Assembly (NCBI GenBank): GCA_945873095.1
Contig: CAMCBU010000001.1
Location: 62,001-126,000 of the forward strand
DNA from: Klebsiella pneumoniae
GTDB taxonomy: Bacteria > Pseudomonadota > Gammaproteobacteria > Steroidobacterales > Steroidobacteraceae
DNA length: 64,000 nucleotides
Reading direction: 5' to 3'
This document shows positions 55,727-64,000 of the stretch, in pieces. Under the pieces are notes generated by a model that ran no database searches, was not told where the DNA came from, and saw only the letters and a list, made by a program, of their open reading frames with translations. The position numbers were made by a program, and so were the translations under genes. The stretch's first letter is position 1. Every line of letters starts with the position of its first letter.

Positions 55727-55768
55727 GATGCGGCACATGATAGCCGCATGAGTTAGCATGCGCGCCCC

Positions 55769-56788
55769 ATGGCGATCTATTTCAAAAGCGACAACACGGC
55801 ACCGGTAGCACCCTCCATCATGGCCGCACTGCACGCGGCCAACCACGGTTATGCGCGCGGCTACGGTGACGATCCATGGACGATGCAACTGCAAGCGCGT
55901 TTCGAGCAGTTGTTCGAGCACGAATTGCGCGTGTTTCCGGTCTCAACCGGAACCGCCGCAAATGCACTCTCACTGGCGACACTCGTCCCACCGTGGGGCG
56001 CCGTGTTGACGCACGAGGAAGCGCACATCGTTCGCGACGAATGCGGCGCGCCCGAGTTCATGTCGGCAGGCGCTCGACTGATTTGCATGAGCGGCGATGG
56101 CGCCAAAGTGACCCCGACGATGCTCGCGCGCACGCTCGATGCGAACCCCACCTCAGTGCACACGGTTCAGCCGCGTGCGCTGTCGATCACGCAGGCAACC
56201 GAGCTCGGCACCGTGTACACACCTGCCGAGATAGCAGCACTGTCCGCGCTCGTGCACGAACGTGGTCTCAAACTGCATATGGATGGCGCCCGCTTCGCCA
56301 ACGCCGTTGCCTCGCTCGGCTGCACGCCTGCTGACATCACGTGGCGCGCCGGGGTGGATGTACTGTCTTTCGGTGCCACCAAGAACGGCGCGTTGACGGC
56401 AGAGGCGGTCGTGTTCTTCGACCCACAACTCGTGGCCGATTTCGAATTTCGACGCAAACGAGCGGCGCATCTGTTGTCGAAATCGCGCTATGTCTCGGCG
56501 CAGTTGCTCGCCTATCTCGATGACGATCTTTGGCTGACACTCGCGCGTCATGCAAATCGTTTGGCCGAGCGCATCGGCGCTGCTGCGGGCGCCGCGCTGC
56601 TGCATCCGGTGCAAGCGAACGAGGTCTTCCTGCGACTCGGCGATGCGCGCATCGCAAGGCTGCGCGAGCTCGGCTTCGAGTTCTACGACTGGGGCGCCAG
56701 CGGCTCGGGCGAAGCGCGCTTCGTCGTCTCTTGGTGCCAAGCCGACAGCGACGTTGACGCCCTATGCCACGCGCTATGCTCGAACTGA
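55769..56788 (+). CDS. Low-specificity threonine aldolase-like PLP enzyme
   Basis: 339 residues. The PLP lysine is Lys205 in LSFGATKNGALTAEAVVFF. Other segments: YFKSDNTAPVAPSIM at the start, VSTGTAANALSLATL and LKLHMDGARFANAVASLG. Cleaves threonine or allo-threonine into glycine and acetaldehyde, or a related beta-hydroxy amino acid. It begins near the divergent metalloprotease and overlaps tatD at its end. Confidence 0.93.
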   Translation: MAIYFKSDNTAPVAPSIMAALHAANHGYARGYGDDPWTMQLQARFEQLFEHELRVFPVSTGTAANALSLATLVPPWGAVLTHEEAHIVRDECGAPEFMSAGARLICMSGDGAKVTPTMLARTLDANPTSVHTVQPRALSITQATELGTVYTPAEIAALSALVHERGLKLHMDGARFANAVASLGCTPADITWRAGVDVLSFGATKNGALTAEAVVFFDPQLVADFEFRRKRAAHLLSKSRYVSAQLLAYLDDDLWLTLARHANRLAERIGAAAGAALLHPVQANEVFLRLGDARIARLRELGFEFYDWGASGSGEARFVVSWCQADSDVDALCHALCSN

Positions 56789-57573
56789 TCGACATCGGCA
56801 TCAACCTGACCCATGACAGCTACGATCACGATCGAGCCGCCGTATTGTCGCGTGCCATCGATCACGGGGTTCGGCAGTTCATCGTCACCGGAGCGTCCGC
56901 CGAGAGCTCAAAAGCCGCGCTCGATCTCGTCGGGCTGTCGCCGCGACTGCTACGATCGACCGCCGGTTGTCATCCCCATCACGCCGTCAACTACGATACG
57001 ACGGCACACTCGATCGTGGCAGAACTGTTGCAGCATCCCTTGGTCGTCGCTGTCGGCGAGACCGGGCTCGACTACCACCGCAATTTTTCATCGCCTGCAG
57101 AGCAACGGATGGCATTCGAAAAACAACTGGATCTGGCGGTAGCAACACGCAAACCCCTGTTCATGCACCAGCGCGACGCACATGCCGATTTCATCGCCAT
57201 GTTGACTGAGCGGGCCGCGGTGCTACCACGAGCGGTATTGCACTGCTTCACCGGCAATGCGATGGAGCTCGAGGAGTCCTTGCAAGCCGGCCTTTGCATC
57301 GGGATCACCGGCTGGATCTGCGACGAGCGACGCGGCCATCATCTTCGGGAACTGGTGGCTCGCATTCCCGTTGGTCGTCTGATGATCGAGACCGATGGAC
57401 CTTATTTGTTACCGCGAGATCTGCAGCCCAAGCCGGAGTCGCGCCGCAACGAACCGATGTTTCTGCCGCATATCGCCAACGTCGTTGCTGCAGCGCGCGG
57501 TGAATCGTTGCAAGAACTCGCGGCCCACACCACGCAGACCGCCAGAACCTTTTTCGATTGTCCAGCGGAGTGA
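56776..57573 (+). CDS. tatD: TatD-family 3'-5' exonuclease
   Basis: 265 residues from the ATG at 56776, with a further ATG at 56764. It begins LIDIGINLTHDSYDHDR, the TatD-proper variant that lacks HxH in the first strand, then VAVGETGLDYHRNFSSP, QLDLAVATRKPLFMHQRDAH, VLHCFTGNAMELEESLQAG, and IETDGPYLLPRDLQP. Metal-dependent nuclease active on single-stranded DNA in oxidative damage repair. The overlap with the aldolase gene suggests cotranslation. Confidence 0.95.
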   Translation: MLELIDIGINLTHDSYDHDRAAVLSRAIDHGVRQFIVTGASAESSKAALDLVGLSPRLLRSTAGCHPHHAVNYDTTAHSIVAELLQHPLVVAVGETGLDYHRNFSSPAEQRMAFEKQLDLAVATRKPLFMHQRDAHADFIAMLTERAAVLPRAVLHCFTGNAMELEESLQAGLCIGITGWICDERRGHHLRELVARIPVGRLMIETDGPYLLPRDLQPKPESRRNEPMFLPHIANVVAAARGESLQELAAHTTQTARTFFDCPAE

Positions 57574-57588
57574 CCGCCGAGGCTCACG

Positions 57589-58191
57589 CTAGTGACGCTG
57601 AAAGCGGCTCGGACGGGCGCTCTTTTTCAACTGCTGCCAATCGGCCATCCACGGCTCGACGACGCGCTCGGCGTGGCTGCGCTCGCCGAGCAAAAAATCG
57701 GCTTCGAGTGATTCCTCGCGCAACGTCAGGCGCGGCAAGCCCTTGGGAAACGTGGCGGCACGCGAGAACACCACCCGACCCTCGACCGGAATCGATCCTG
57801 CCCAACCACGAACTGCCGCAATCCGATCGTAAAGCGCGGCCTGCGGATTGGCGAAGGTGAAACGCCGGCCTGCCGCCATCACCGTCCACTCGGTCATGCT
57901 GTCGGAGCCGAAGACGTTGCCGGCGATATCGCGCACGTCGAGCACCAGCAAGCCCCGGGGCGTCAAGAGCAGATAATCGATGTGTACTTCGCTCCCCGAC
58001 GCGTCAGCGAGTGCGACATCGCGTAGAGCATCGACCGAGACCCCGACGATCCGCGCTTCACGCGCAAGTCGTTCGCGTCGCGCGCGATAATACTTGTAGC
58101 CGAACACGGCACAGCTTCCGATGAGCAAACCGGCGATTGCCGCCAGCAACACCAAGCCTGCCGGATCGTTCAAAGAAAAGCGCAAGGTCAT
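57589..58191 (-). CDS. Membrane-anchored NERD-domain protein with altered active residue
   Basis: 200 residues from the ATG at 58191, which overlaps the thrC stop (TGATG). One N-terminal helix (LVLLAAIAGLLIGSCAVFGYKYY). The NERD (nuclease-related) domain is visible as VHIDYLLLTPRGLLVLDVRDIAGNVFG, then WTVMAAGRRFTFANPQAAL. In the usual E-x-K core, lysine is replaced by Arg (LDVRD) and the Glu by Asp, so nuclease activity is doubtful. It is the last gene of the thr operon. Function unknown. Confidence 0.75.
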   Translation of the reverse strand: MTLRFSLNDPAGLVLLAAIAGLLIGSCAVFGYKYYRARRERLAREARIVGVSVDALRDVALADASGSEVHIDYLLLTPRGLLVLDVRDIAGNVFGSDSMTEWTVMAAGRRFTFANPQAALYDRIAAVRGWAGSIPVEGRVVFSRAATFPKGLPRLTLREESLEADFLLGERSHAERVVEPWMADWQQLKKSARPSRFQRH

Positions 58192-59504
58192 CGTCGTGCC
58201 GACAACAACGCTGTACGCAATGCCGCCAAATTTGGCTCCAGCGATTCGACTTGGGTGGGTCGTTGCAGCAATTCCGCCAAAGCCGGCGGCACCGCTATCG
58301 ATGAGTCGATCAACGGCTCGACGATTTCCGGAAACTTGGCGGGCGATGCCGTCGCCACGATGCACCAGGGCAGTTCGCGTCGAGAGCGCACATCCATCGT
58401 TGCCCACACCTCAGCCGCGACGGCCGTATGGGGACACCAAATCTGACCAAAGCGCTGCCGGTCGCTGCGTATCCGCGCAGCAATGCGCGCGTCGTCGACG
58501 GATTCGGCCGTCACCGCACCCCGCAGACCCTCGACATCCGGGTACAAGGCGCGCAATCGCTCCATGTTCGAGGGATGCCCCACGTCCATCGCAGAAGCAA
58601 CCGTCGCCACACTGCGCCGAGGCGACCACTCACCCGTCTGCAGATAATCGACCACGGTTCGATTGGCATTGTGCGCAAGGACGACTCGCCCGATGGGCAA
58701 GCCGATACGACGCGCCCAAATACAGGCGACGGCATTACCGAGGTTGCCGCTCGGAATGATGAAATTCAGCTTGCGCGCGTGTTGGTGCCAATACTGCAGC
58801 GACGTCGCCGCGTAATAAGCCGCCTGCGGCAACAGCCGGCCGAGGTTGATACTGTTGGCCGACGACAAACTCATCGCCGCGCTCAACTGCACATCGACGA
58901 AAGCCTCTTTGACCATGCGCTGACAGTCGTCGAAGGTGCCGGAGACCGAAAAACTGCGGACGTTATCTCCCCAACATGTGAGCTGCCTCTCTTGCGTCGG
59001 TGACACCAGCCCTTTCGGAAATAGCACTGTCACCGCCATGCCGGGACGACGATGAAAGGCGGCTGCTACGGCGCCGCCGGTATCGCCCGAGGTGGCGACG
59101 AGAATATTGACCGTCGGATCACTCGGCGAGCGCAAGCGCTGAAAGCTCGCCGCAAGAAAGCGCGCACCGAAATCTTTGAAAGCCGCGGTTGGACCATGGA
59201 ACAGCTCGAGTACGTGCATCTCGCCGTCACCCTCGGCAGCCGATACCGGTACGAGCGGCGCCGCGAAGTTGAATGCATCCGCGGTGATGTCGGCGACCAG
59301 CGCGCCGAGTCGATCGCCCGCCGCAAACGGGGCGATCAGACGCGCGCCGACCTCAGCGAGCGTTGTGCATCCGTCGAAGTCCTCGATCGCCAGACTCGGC
59401 CAGACAGCCGGGACATACAAGCCGCCGTCCGGGGCAAGACCGCGCAAGACGGCTTCACTCAAACTCAAGCCGAGGGGCTCACCGCGGGTGCTAAAAAAAC
59501 GCAT
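58188..59504 (-). CDS. thrC: Threonine synthase
   Basis: 438 residues. PLP-binding Lys110 in FHGPTAAFKDFGARF. Other segments: NILVATSGDTGGAVAAAF, NSINLGRLLPQAAYYAATS and PSGNLGNAVACIWARR. Converts phosphohomoserine to threonine. It is a short bacterial form that starts MRFFSTRGEPLGLSLSEAV. 16 bases follow thrB; the stop overlaps the NERD gene start. Confidence 0.98.
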   Translation of the reverse strand: MRFFSTRGEPLGLSLSEAVLRGLAPDGGLYVPAVWPSLAIEDFDGCTTLAEVGARLIAPFAAGDRLGALVADITADAFNFAAPLVPVSAAEGDGEMHVLELFHGPTAAFKDFGARFLAASFQRLRSPSDPTVNILVATSGDTGGAVAAAFHRRPGMAVTVLFPKGLVSPTQERQLTCWGDNVRSFSVSGTFDDCQRMVKEAFVDVQLSAAMSLSSANSINLGRLLPQAAYYAATSLQYWHQHARKLNFIIPSGNLGNAVACIWARRIGLPIGRVVLAHNANRTVVDYLQTGEWSPRRSVATVASAMDVGHPSNMERLRALYPDVEGLRGAVTAESVDDARIAARIRSDRQRFGQIWCPHTAVAAEVWATMDVRSRRELPWCIVATASPAKFPEIVEPLIDSSIAVPPALAELLQRPTQVESLEPNLAALRTALLSARR

Positions 59505-59520
59505 CGTACCGAGAACTCAG

Positions 59521-60456
59521 TCAGGCCGAGACGACACGTGCGCCATCCGACTCGACGCCGACGACCCAATGGTCGGTCTCGACGCCGTGACGTGCAAATT
59601 CCTGCGCCATCGCCAACCGCACTGCATCGGCTACGTCCGACTGCGCCCAGGCGAACAGCGTCGGCCCCGCACCCGAAATAGAACACCCCAGCGAGCCGGC
59701 GGCGAGCGAGGCGTTGCGCACTGCCGTGAAACCCGGGATCAACTGCCGACGTTGCGGCTCGATCACGACATCGTTCAAACCCTCGCGGATCAACTCGAGA
59801 TCATCGGTGTAGCAACCGGAGATGAAGCCGGCGAGATTCGCGGTCTGCCAAACGAAGTCGGCCATCGCCACATCGCGCTTGAGTATCGCACGCGCCTGCT
59901 TGGTCGCTAAAAACATATGCGGGTGGACGATCACCGCGCTGATGCCCTTGGGCACGGGAATGCGTTTGACTCGCGGATGATCGATACCGACCGTCAACAC
60001 CAAACCGCCGAACAACGAAGGCGCGATGTTGTCGACATGCATGGATCCACTCGCGACCGCCTCGCCCTGCATCGCAAACTTCAGCAAATCGATTTTCTCG
60101 AAGGGTTGATCGAGCAGCGCATTGGCTGCCACCACGGCCGCCACCGCCGAGGCGGCCGAACCACCGAGCCCAGACCCGAGCGGAATCCCTTTCTCGATAT
60201 GCAATTCGATACCGAACTGGGGCTTGGCCGCCACCGCGAGTGCAATGACCGAGCGGCCCGCGGTGTTCTTCTCGGCCTCGAGCGGAATCTCGAGCACCAC
60301 GCCGCTGCAACCGGTGATTCGCACCCCGGGCGTCGGACTGCGTGTCGCTCGCACCCGATCACCGAGCGCATCGACCGCAAAGCCGAGAATGTCGAAGCCG
60401 ATACCGACATTACCAACCGAGGCTGGCGCAAACGCCGTAACGCTGTCACGACTCAC
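59521..60456 (-). CDS. thrB: Homoserine kinase (GHMP type)
   Basis: 311 residues starting with GTG at 60456, which overlaps the thrA stop. The ATP-binding GHMP loop is GIPLGSGLGGSAASAVAAVVAAN. The opening VTAFAPASVGNVGIGFDILGFAVDALGD and the ending with FTAVRNASLAAGSLGCSISGAGPTLFAW agree with E. coli ThrB (310 residues). Phosphorylates homoserine. Order thrA-thrB-thrC is the enterobacterial one. Confidence 0.98.
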   Translation of the reverse strand: MSRDSVTAFAPASVGNVGIGFDILGFAVDALGDRVRATRSPTPGVRITGCSGVVLEIPLEAEKNTAGRSVIALAVAAKPQFGIELHIEKGIPLGSGLGGSAASAVAAVVAANALLDQPFEKIDLLKFAMQGEAVASGSMHVDNIAPSLFGGLVLTVGIDHPRVKRIPVPKGISAVIVHPHMFLATKQARAILKRDVAMADFVWQTANLAGFISGCYTDDLELIREGLNDVVIEPQRRQLIPGFTAVRNASLAAGSLGCSISGAGPTLFAWAQSDVADAVRLAMAQEFARHGVETDHWVVGVESDGARVVSA

Positions 60457-62942
60457 AGGCGAGCTCCAAGATAAGCCGACAGCCGCAGCAAATCGGCAAA
60501 GATGCCACCTGCCGTGACTTCGGGCCCCGCGCCCGGGCCTTGCACGATCAGCGGATTGTTGTTGTAGCGACTGGTCGCAAAGCGAACCACATTGTCCGTC
60601 AAGGCGATGTTCGCGAAGGGGTGCTTACGATCAAGTTCCACCACACCGACCGTCGCCTTGCCATCGGCCGTCAGGCGACCCACGTAACGCAAAACTTTCC
60701 CCGCTGCGGTTGCGCACTCGAAACGATCTCTCATGGCGGCATCGTGCAGCGGTAAGCGTTGCAAAAACTCGTCGATCGAACCGAGCTCGAGACCCGCCGG
60801 AACCAAACTCTCCACCTGTACGTCGGCCATCTCGAGATCGAGACCCATTTCGCGGCCGAGGATGATCAACTTGCGAGCCACGTCGGTGCCGGACAAATCA
60901 TCGCGCGGATCCGGCTCGGTGTAGCCGCGCTGCTTCGCCTCACCGACGATGTCGCTGAATTCACGCGAACCATCGTAGACGTTGAAGAGATAAGCGAGCG
61001 TGCCCGAGAAAATACCCTCGATGCTCGTGATCTCATCGCCCGTCTCGCGCAGATCACGCAGCGTCTGCACGACCGGCAAGCCCGCCCCGACCGTCGCCTC
61101 GTAAAGATAATGGGTGCCGCCGATGCGACGCGCCTGCTGCAACGCACGGTAGCTCTCGAGCGGCGCACTGTTGGCTTTCTTGTTCGGCGTGACGATGTGA
61201 ATGCCCGCAGCGAGCCACTCTGCGTAGTGTTTGGCGACCTCACCGCTCGCCGTGCAATCGATGATCACACGATGCGGTAAATAGTCGACCCCGACGTGCT
61301 CGACGAAAGCCGCAACATCGGCAGGCCGATCCGTCGCCGCGAATTCGTTCTGCCATTGCGCTAAGTCGACACCCTTGTCCGACAGAAGCATCCGCTTGGA
61401 CGAGAGCAAGCCACGCACGCGCAGGTCCAGCTTGAAATCGCGCCGCAGGCGCGCCGATTGCGAGGCCATCTGCTCGAGCAATACCCGACCGACCGTCCCC
61501 GGACCAATGATGCCAACCGACACCGTATGCGAAGAGAGATAGAAACTCGCATGCACAGCCCGCAACGCACGCGTGGCTGCTTTGGCAGGGACGACCACCG
61601 AGATGTTGCGCTCGGAAGCGCCCTGCGCGATCGCGCGAACATTGACGCCCGCCAGACCGAGCGCGTTGAACACCTTCGCCGAAATGCCCGGCATGCCGGC
61701 CATGCCATCGCCCACCACCGCGAGAATCGCCAAGTCGCGATCGACCTCGACCGATTGAATCTGACCATCGGCAAGCTCGCGCGAGAACGCCGCTCGCACC
61801 ACATCGACCGCGCGATCGGCCTGTTCCTTCGGGACGGCGCAGCAGATCGAATGCTCCGAACTACCCTGCGAAATCAGCACGACCGAGATCGACTCCTCGC
61901 GCAGTGCGCCAAAGAGTCGGTGCGCGGTACCCGGCACACCGATCATGCCGGCGCCCTCGAGGTTCACGAGCGCGATGTTCTCGATGGTCGTGATGCCCTT
62001 CACGGCCAAGGCCGAGGTCGGCCGGGCGCAAATCAAGGTGGCAGGATGATCCGGTGCGAACGTGTTGCGGATCCAGATCGGAATCTCACGCCCCACCGCC
62101 GGTGCCATGGTCTGCGGATGGATCACCTTGGCACCAAAGTACGCCAACTCCATCGCCTCGTTGTACGACAACGAATCGATGACCTGCGCATCCGGCACGC
62201 GACGCGGATCGGCCGACAGCACGCCATCGACATCCGTCCAAATATGAATCTCACGCGCATCGAGCAGCGATCCGAAGATCGATGCCGAAAAATCGCTGCC
62301 GTTGCGCCCGAGCGTTGTCTGCACGCCGCGCGCATCGGCGGCGATGAAACCCGTGATGATCACGGTCCCCGCGAACGTCGCGGGAATCGCCGCGTGGATA
62401 CGCTGTCGCGACTCTTCCCACTGCACCATCGGTCCGAGCGGACCCCACTCGACCACGACCACCTCGCGCGCGTCGAGCCAACGCACCTCGCCAGATCGCT
62501 GGCCGCTGCCGGCATAAAATTCGCGAAACAGCCGTGTCGACCAGATCTCGCCGTAACCGGAGATCAAATCGGTGACATTGCGCGAAGCGGATCGGGTCAG
62601 CGAGACCGCCTGCAAGATGCCCTCGAGATCTTGCAAGTCGCGATCGAAGCCCGCGAGATACGTATCGACGGCGGCCTTGGCTAACAACGAGGTCGCGATG
62701 CGCTCGTGTCGCTGGCGCAAGGCGATAAGCCCCTCGCGCCAAGCCGCATCGCGTCGCTCGGCTTGCGCCACCCCTGCGAGCAGGCTGTCGGTAACGCCTT
62801 TGCAGGCCGACAGCACGACCCCCATGCGGGCTGGAGCCCACGAGTCGAGAATGCGGGCAACTCGACGGAAACAATCGGCGTCGGCGACGCTCGAGCCGCC
62901 GAACTTGTGGACGACCCAGTCGGCGGGTGAAGAAACGACCAT
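60453..62942 (-). CDS. thrA: Bifunctional aspartate kinase / homoserine dehydrogenase I
   Basis: 829 residues from the ATG at 62942 (E. coli ThrA 820). Aspartokinase domain begins VVHKFGGSSVADADCFRRVA and includes IITGFIAADARGVQTTLGRNGSDFSA. Two ACT-type segments follow in the middle (SVVLISQGSSEHSICCAVP, and NVRAIAQGASERNISVVVP). Homoserine dehydrogenase starts VSVGIIGPGTVGRVLLEQM, with SGTLAYLFNVYD and YTEPDPRDDLSGTDVARKLIILGRE. Commits aspartate to threonine, methionine and isoleucine. A terminator-like hairpin lies 21 bases upstream of the start, though no Thr/Ile-rich leader was found. Confidence 0.98.
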   Translation of the reverse strand: MVVSSPADWVVHKFGGSSVADADCFRRVARILDSWAPARMGVVLSACKGVTDSLLAGVAQAERRDAAWREGLIALRQRHERIATSLLAKAAVDTYLAGFDRDLQDLEGILQAVSLTRSASRNVTDLISGYGEIWSTRLFREFYAGSGQRSGEVRWLDAREVVVVEWGPLGPMVQWEESRQRIHAAIPATFAGTVIITGFIAADARGVQTTLGRNGSDFSASIFGSLLDAREIHIWTDVDGVLSADPRRVPDAQVIDSLSYNEAMELAYFGAKVIHPQTMAPAVGREIPIWIRNTFAPDHPATLICARPTSALAVKGITTIENIALVNLEGAGMIGVPGTAHRLFGALREESISVVLISQGSSEHSICCAVPKEQADRAVDVVRAAFSRELADGQIQSVEVDRDLAILAVVGDGMAGMPGISAKVFNALGLAGVNVRAIAQGASERNISVVVPAKAATRALRAVHASFYLSSHTVSVGIIGPGTVGRVLLEQMASQSARLRRDFKLDLRVRGLLSSKRMLLSDKGVDLAQWQNEFAATDRPADVAAFVEHVGVDYLPHRVIIDCTASGEVAKHYAEWLAAGIHIVTPNKKANSAPLESYRALQQARRIGGTHYLYEATVGAGLPVVQTLRDLRETGDEITSIEGIFSGTLAYLFNVYDGSREFSDIVGEAKQRGYTEPDPRDDLSGTDVARKLIILGREMGLDLEMADVQVESLVPAGLELGSIDEFLQRLPLHDAAMRDRFECATAAGKVLRYVGRLTADGKATVGVVELDRKHPFANIALTDNVVRFATSRYNNNPLIVQGPGAGPEVTAGGIFADLLRLSAYLGARL

Positions 62943-62963
62943 GATGATGAGAAAAATCCGCTG

Positions 62964-62987
62964 AAAAAACCCCGACAACTGTATCGG
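62964..62987 (-). terminator. Terminator-like hairpin upstream of thrA (possible attenuator)
   Basis: On the minus strand CCGATA-CAGT-TGTCGG (6 pairs, one G-T) is followed by GG and six T residues, 21 to 44 bases before the thrA ATG. A shifted pairing, CTCCGGC with GTCGGGG, is also possible. No transcript from the other side would end here because the next gene upstream diverges. It could be the terminator of a thr attenuator, or chance. Confidence 0.4.
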
Positions 62988-63070
62988 CCGGAGCCCTGCA
63001 CACGCAAGTTTCGGCACGCAAATCACGCCGTCCGACCGAAAGACGCGCCATGTCCTAGACTTCGCGTGTC

Positions 63071-63889
63071 ATGGAATGGATCACCTTCTGGCCTCTGGCC
63101 CTCTTGTTGCTGGCAACCGGGCTGCTGGCCGGCCTCATCGCAGGCTTGCTCGGTGTCGGCGGCGGCATCGTGCTCGTCCCCGTGCTCGATCTGGTGTTGC
63201 GTTATCTCGGGGTGCCGGCGGAGGGCTCGATGCATGTGGCCATCGCGACATCGCTCGCCACCGTCATTCCGACCGCCATCGCCTCGAGCCGTGCACACGC
63301 CGCGCGTGATGGTATCGACTGGTCACTCGTCAAAGCGTGGTTACCGGGTCTACTGCTCGGTGGCCTACTTGGCAGCGCGCTGGCCGCTCGCGCGACGGCG
63401 CAGATTTTGGCAGGCGTATTTGCTGTCGTGGCGATGCTCGTCGCCTTGAAGATGGTGCTGCCGCTCGACCATTGGCGGCTGCGTGACACCGTGCCGCGCG
63501 GACTCGGCGGCAATCTCATCGCCACGCTCATCAGCACGGTCTCAACGATGATGGGCATCGGCGGCGGAACGCTCTCGGTTCCCGTCATGACGCTGACCGG
63601 CAGCGCGATCCATCGGGCCGTCGGCACCGCCGCATTTTTCGGTTTGGCGCTCGCCGTGCCGGGCACCATCGGCTATCTACTGGCAGAACCGCCGGTCGAG
63701 ATGCCCGGCACCACCGTGGGCCTCATCAGCTTATCGGCGCTGATCGCGATCGTGCCCACCTCGACCTGGATGGCGCCGATCGGCGCGCGTCTCGCGCATC
63801 GCCTCGATCGTCGACGCCTCTCGCAGGTCTTCGGCGTGTTCCTCTGTCTGGTTGCTGTTCGTATGCTGTTCAGGAGTTTCTCACCGTGA
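63071..63889 (+). CDS. TauE/SafE-type (TSUP) membrane transporter
   Basis: 272 residues with about eight helices. Characteristic duplicated segments: LLAGLIAGLLGVGGGIVLVPVL near the start and TLISTVSTMMGIGGGTLSVPVMTLTG in the middle, the G-(I/V)-GGG-x-L/I-x-VP motif of the family. These are inner-membrane exporters of sulfite, sulfonates or related anions. It diverges from thrA and ends in a GTGA overlap with the next gene. The substrate is not inferable. Confidence 0.93.
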   Translation: MEWITFWPLALLLLATGLLAGLIAGLLGVGGGIVLVPVLDLVLRYLGVPAEGSMHVAIATSLATVIPTAIASSRAHAARDGIDWSLVKAWLPGLLLGGLLGSALAARATAQILAGVFAVVAMLVALKMVLPLDHWRLRDTVPRGLGGNLIATLISTVSTMMGIGGGTLSVPVMTLTGSAIHRAVGTAAFFGLALAVPGTIGYLLAEPPVEMPGTTVGLISLSALIAIVPTSTWMAPIGARLAHRLDRRRLSQVFGVFLCLVAVRMLFRSFSP

Positions 63890-64000
63890 CCACCCACGCC
63901 ATTTCCGGACCCTGCTTCGAAGATTTTCAGCGTGGCCTCGAGTTCGATGCGCCGGCGGTAACGATCGGCGCAGGCCACGCCGCATGGCATCAAGCGCTAT
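63886..64000 (+). CDS. MaoC-like acyl dehydratase (start only)
   Basis: 38 complete codons from the GTG at 63886 to the window end. The peptide CFEDFQRGLEFDAPAVTIGA followed by a His-containing helix matches the N-terminus of hot-dog fold MaoC dehydratases, which hydrate enoyl-CoA. GTGA overlap with the transporter gene upstream suggests cotranslation. The rest is outside the window. Confidence 0.75.
   Translation, partial: MTTHAISGPCFEDFQRGLEFDAPAVTIGAGHAAWHQAL

Noticed and set aside
61458-62684. A 408-codon plus-strand open frame antisense to thrA
   Set aside because: Mirrors the aspartokinase coding sequence; no domain or start signal.
62943-63051. A thr-type leader peptide ahead of thrA
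   Set aside because: The only frame from 63051 reads MARLSVGRRDLRAET and continues into thrA without Thr/Ile clustering.

Overview
The window is a gap-free stretch of GC-rich proteobacterial chromosome, read here by eye. It carries about 63 protein genes, three tRNA genes and no insertion sequence, integrase, phage or CRISPR array. The gene set points to a free-living, aerobic gammaproteobacterium: a fused thrA followed by thrB and thrC, a complete ccmABCDEFGHI operon, uvrC-pgsA followed by tRNA-Gly and tRNA-Cys, MsrPQ, AcnA and a glyoxylate shunt. GC content and the catabolic genes would fit the Steroidobacterales/Nevskiales part of the class, but that placement is an inference.

Left part (1-19.7 kb) is accessory and catabolic. 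A GPH-type sugar symporter fragment diverges from an IclR regulator, which leads into a VAO-type flavoprotein and its own EtfBA pair. A Bcr/CflA exporter, a medium-chain reductase and a peroxiredoxin follow. Then comes a hydantoinase-type amidohydrolase, a GntR regulator, an SDR, a haem-oxygenase-like diiron protein and a UbiD decarboxylase on the minus strand, diverging from a methyltransferase plus aldehyde dehydrogenase on the plus strand. I regard 7.6-15.7 kb as the best candidate for an undescribed pathway. A VOC protein, a GST, two divergent paralogous membrane proteins, an alpha/beta-hydrolase fold lacking its nucleophile and a rhomboid protease complete this part.

Middle (19.7-35.5 kb): eleven minus-strand genes with mostly 4-nt overlaps make up ccmABCDEFGHI, extended by an NTP/NDP translocase and a MATE exporter. 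ccmA begins only 9 nt after the 3' end of tRNA-Leu(UAA). Between this tRNA and tRNA-Cys lie four plus- or minus-strand genes (esterase, sugar dehydrogenase-like, M1 peptidase, small secreted protein) that interrupt the tRNA-Gly/Cys/Leu order known from E. coli (glyW-cysT-leuZ).

Central carbon block (35.5-44.6 kb): pgsA, uvrC, a family-5 uracil-DNA glycosylase, icd, aceA and aceB run on the minus strand. A strong terminator hairpin sits against the icd start codon. A RamB/ScfR-like regulator diverges from aceB.

Right part (44.5-64 kb): class II DAHP synthase, MazG, a NUDIX hydrolase, purB, mnmA, acnA (with a histone-like lysine tail), a HAD phosphatase, msrPQ, a YgjP-like metalloprotease, threonine aldolase, tatD, then thrABC plus a NERD-domain gene on the minus strand, a TauE-type transporter and the start of a MaoC-like dehydratase. 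No gene-free stretch exceeds 300 bases; the longest (523-734, 212 bases) holds the divergent promoter region of the IclR gene. The others hold only the short sites listed.
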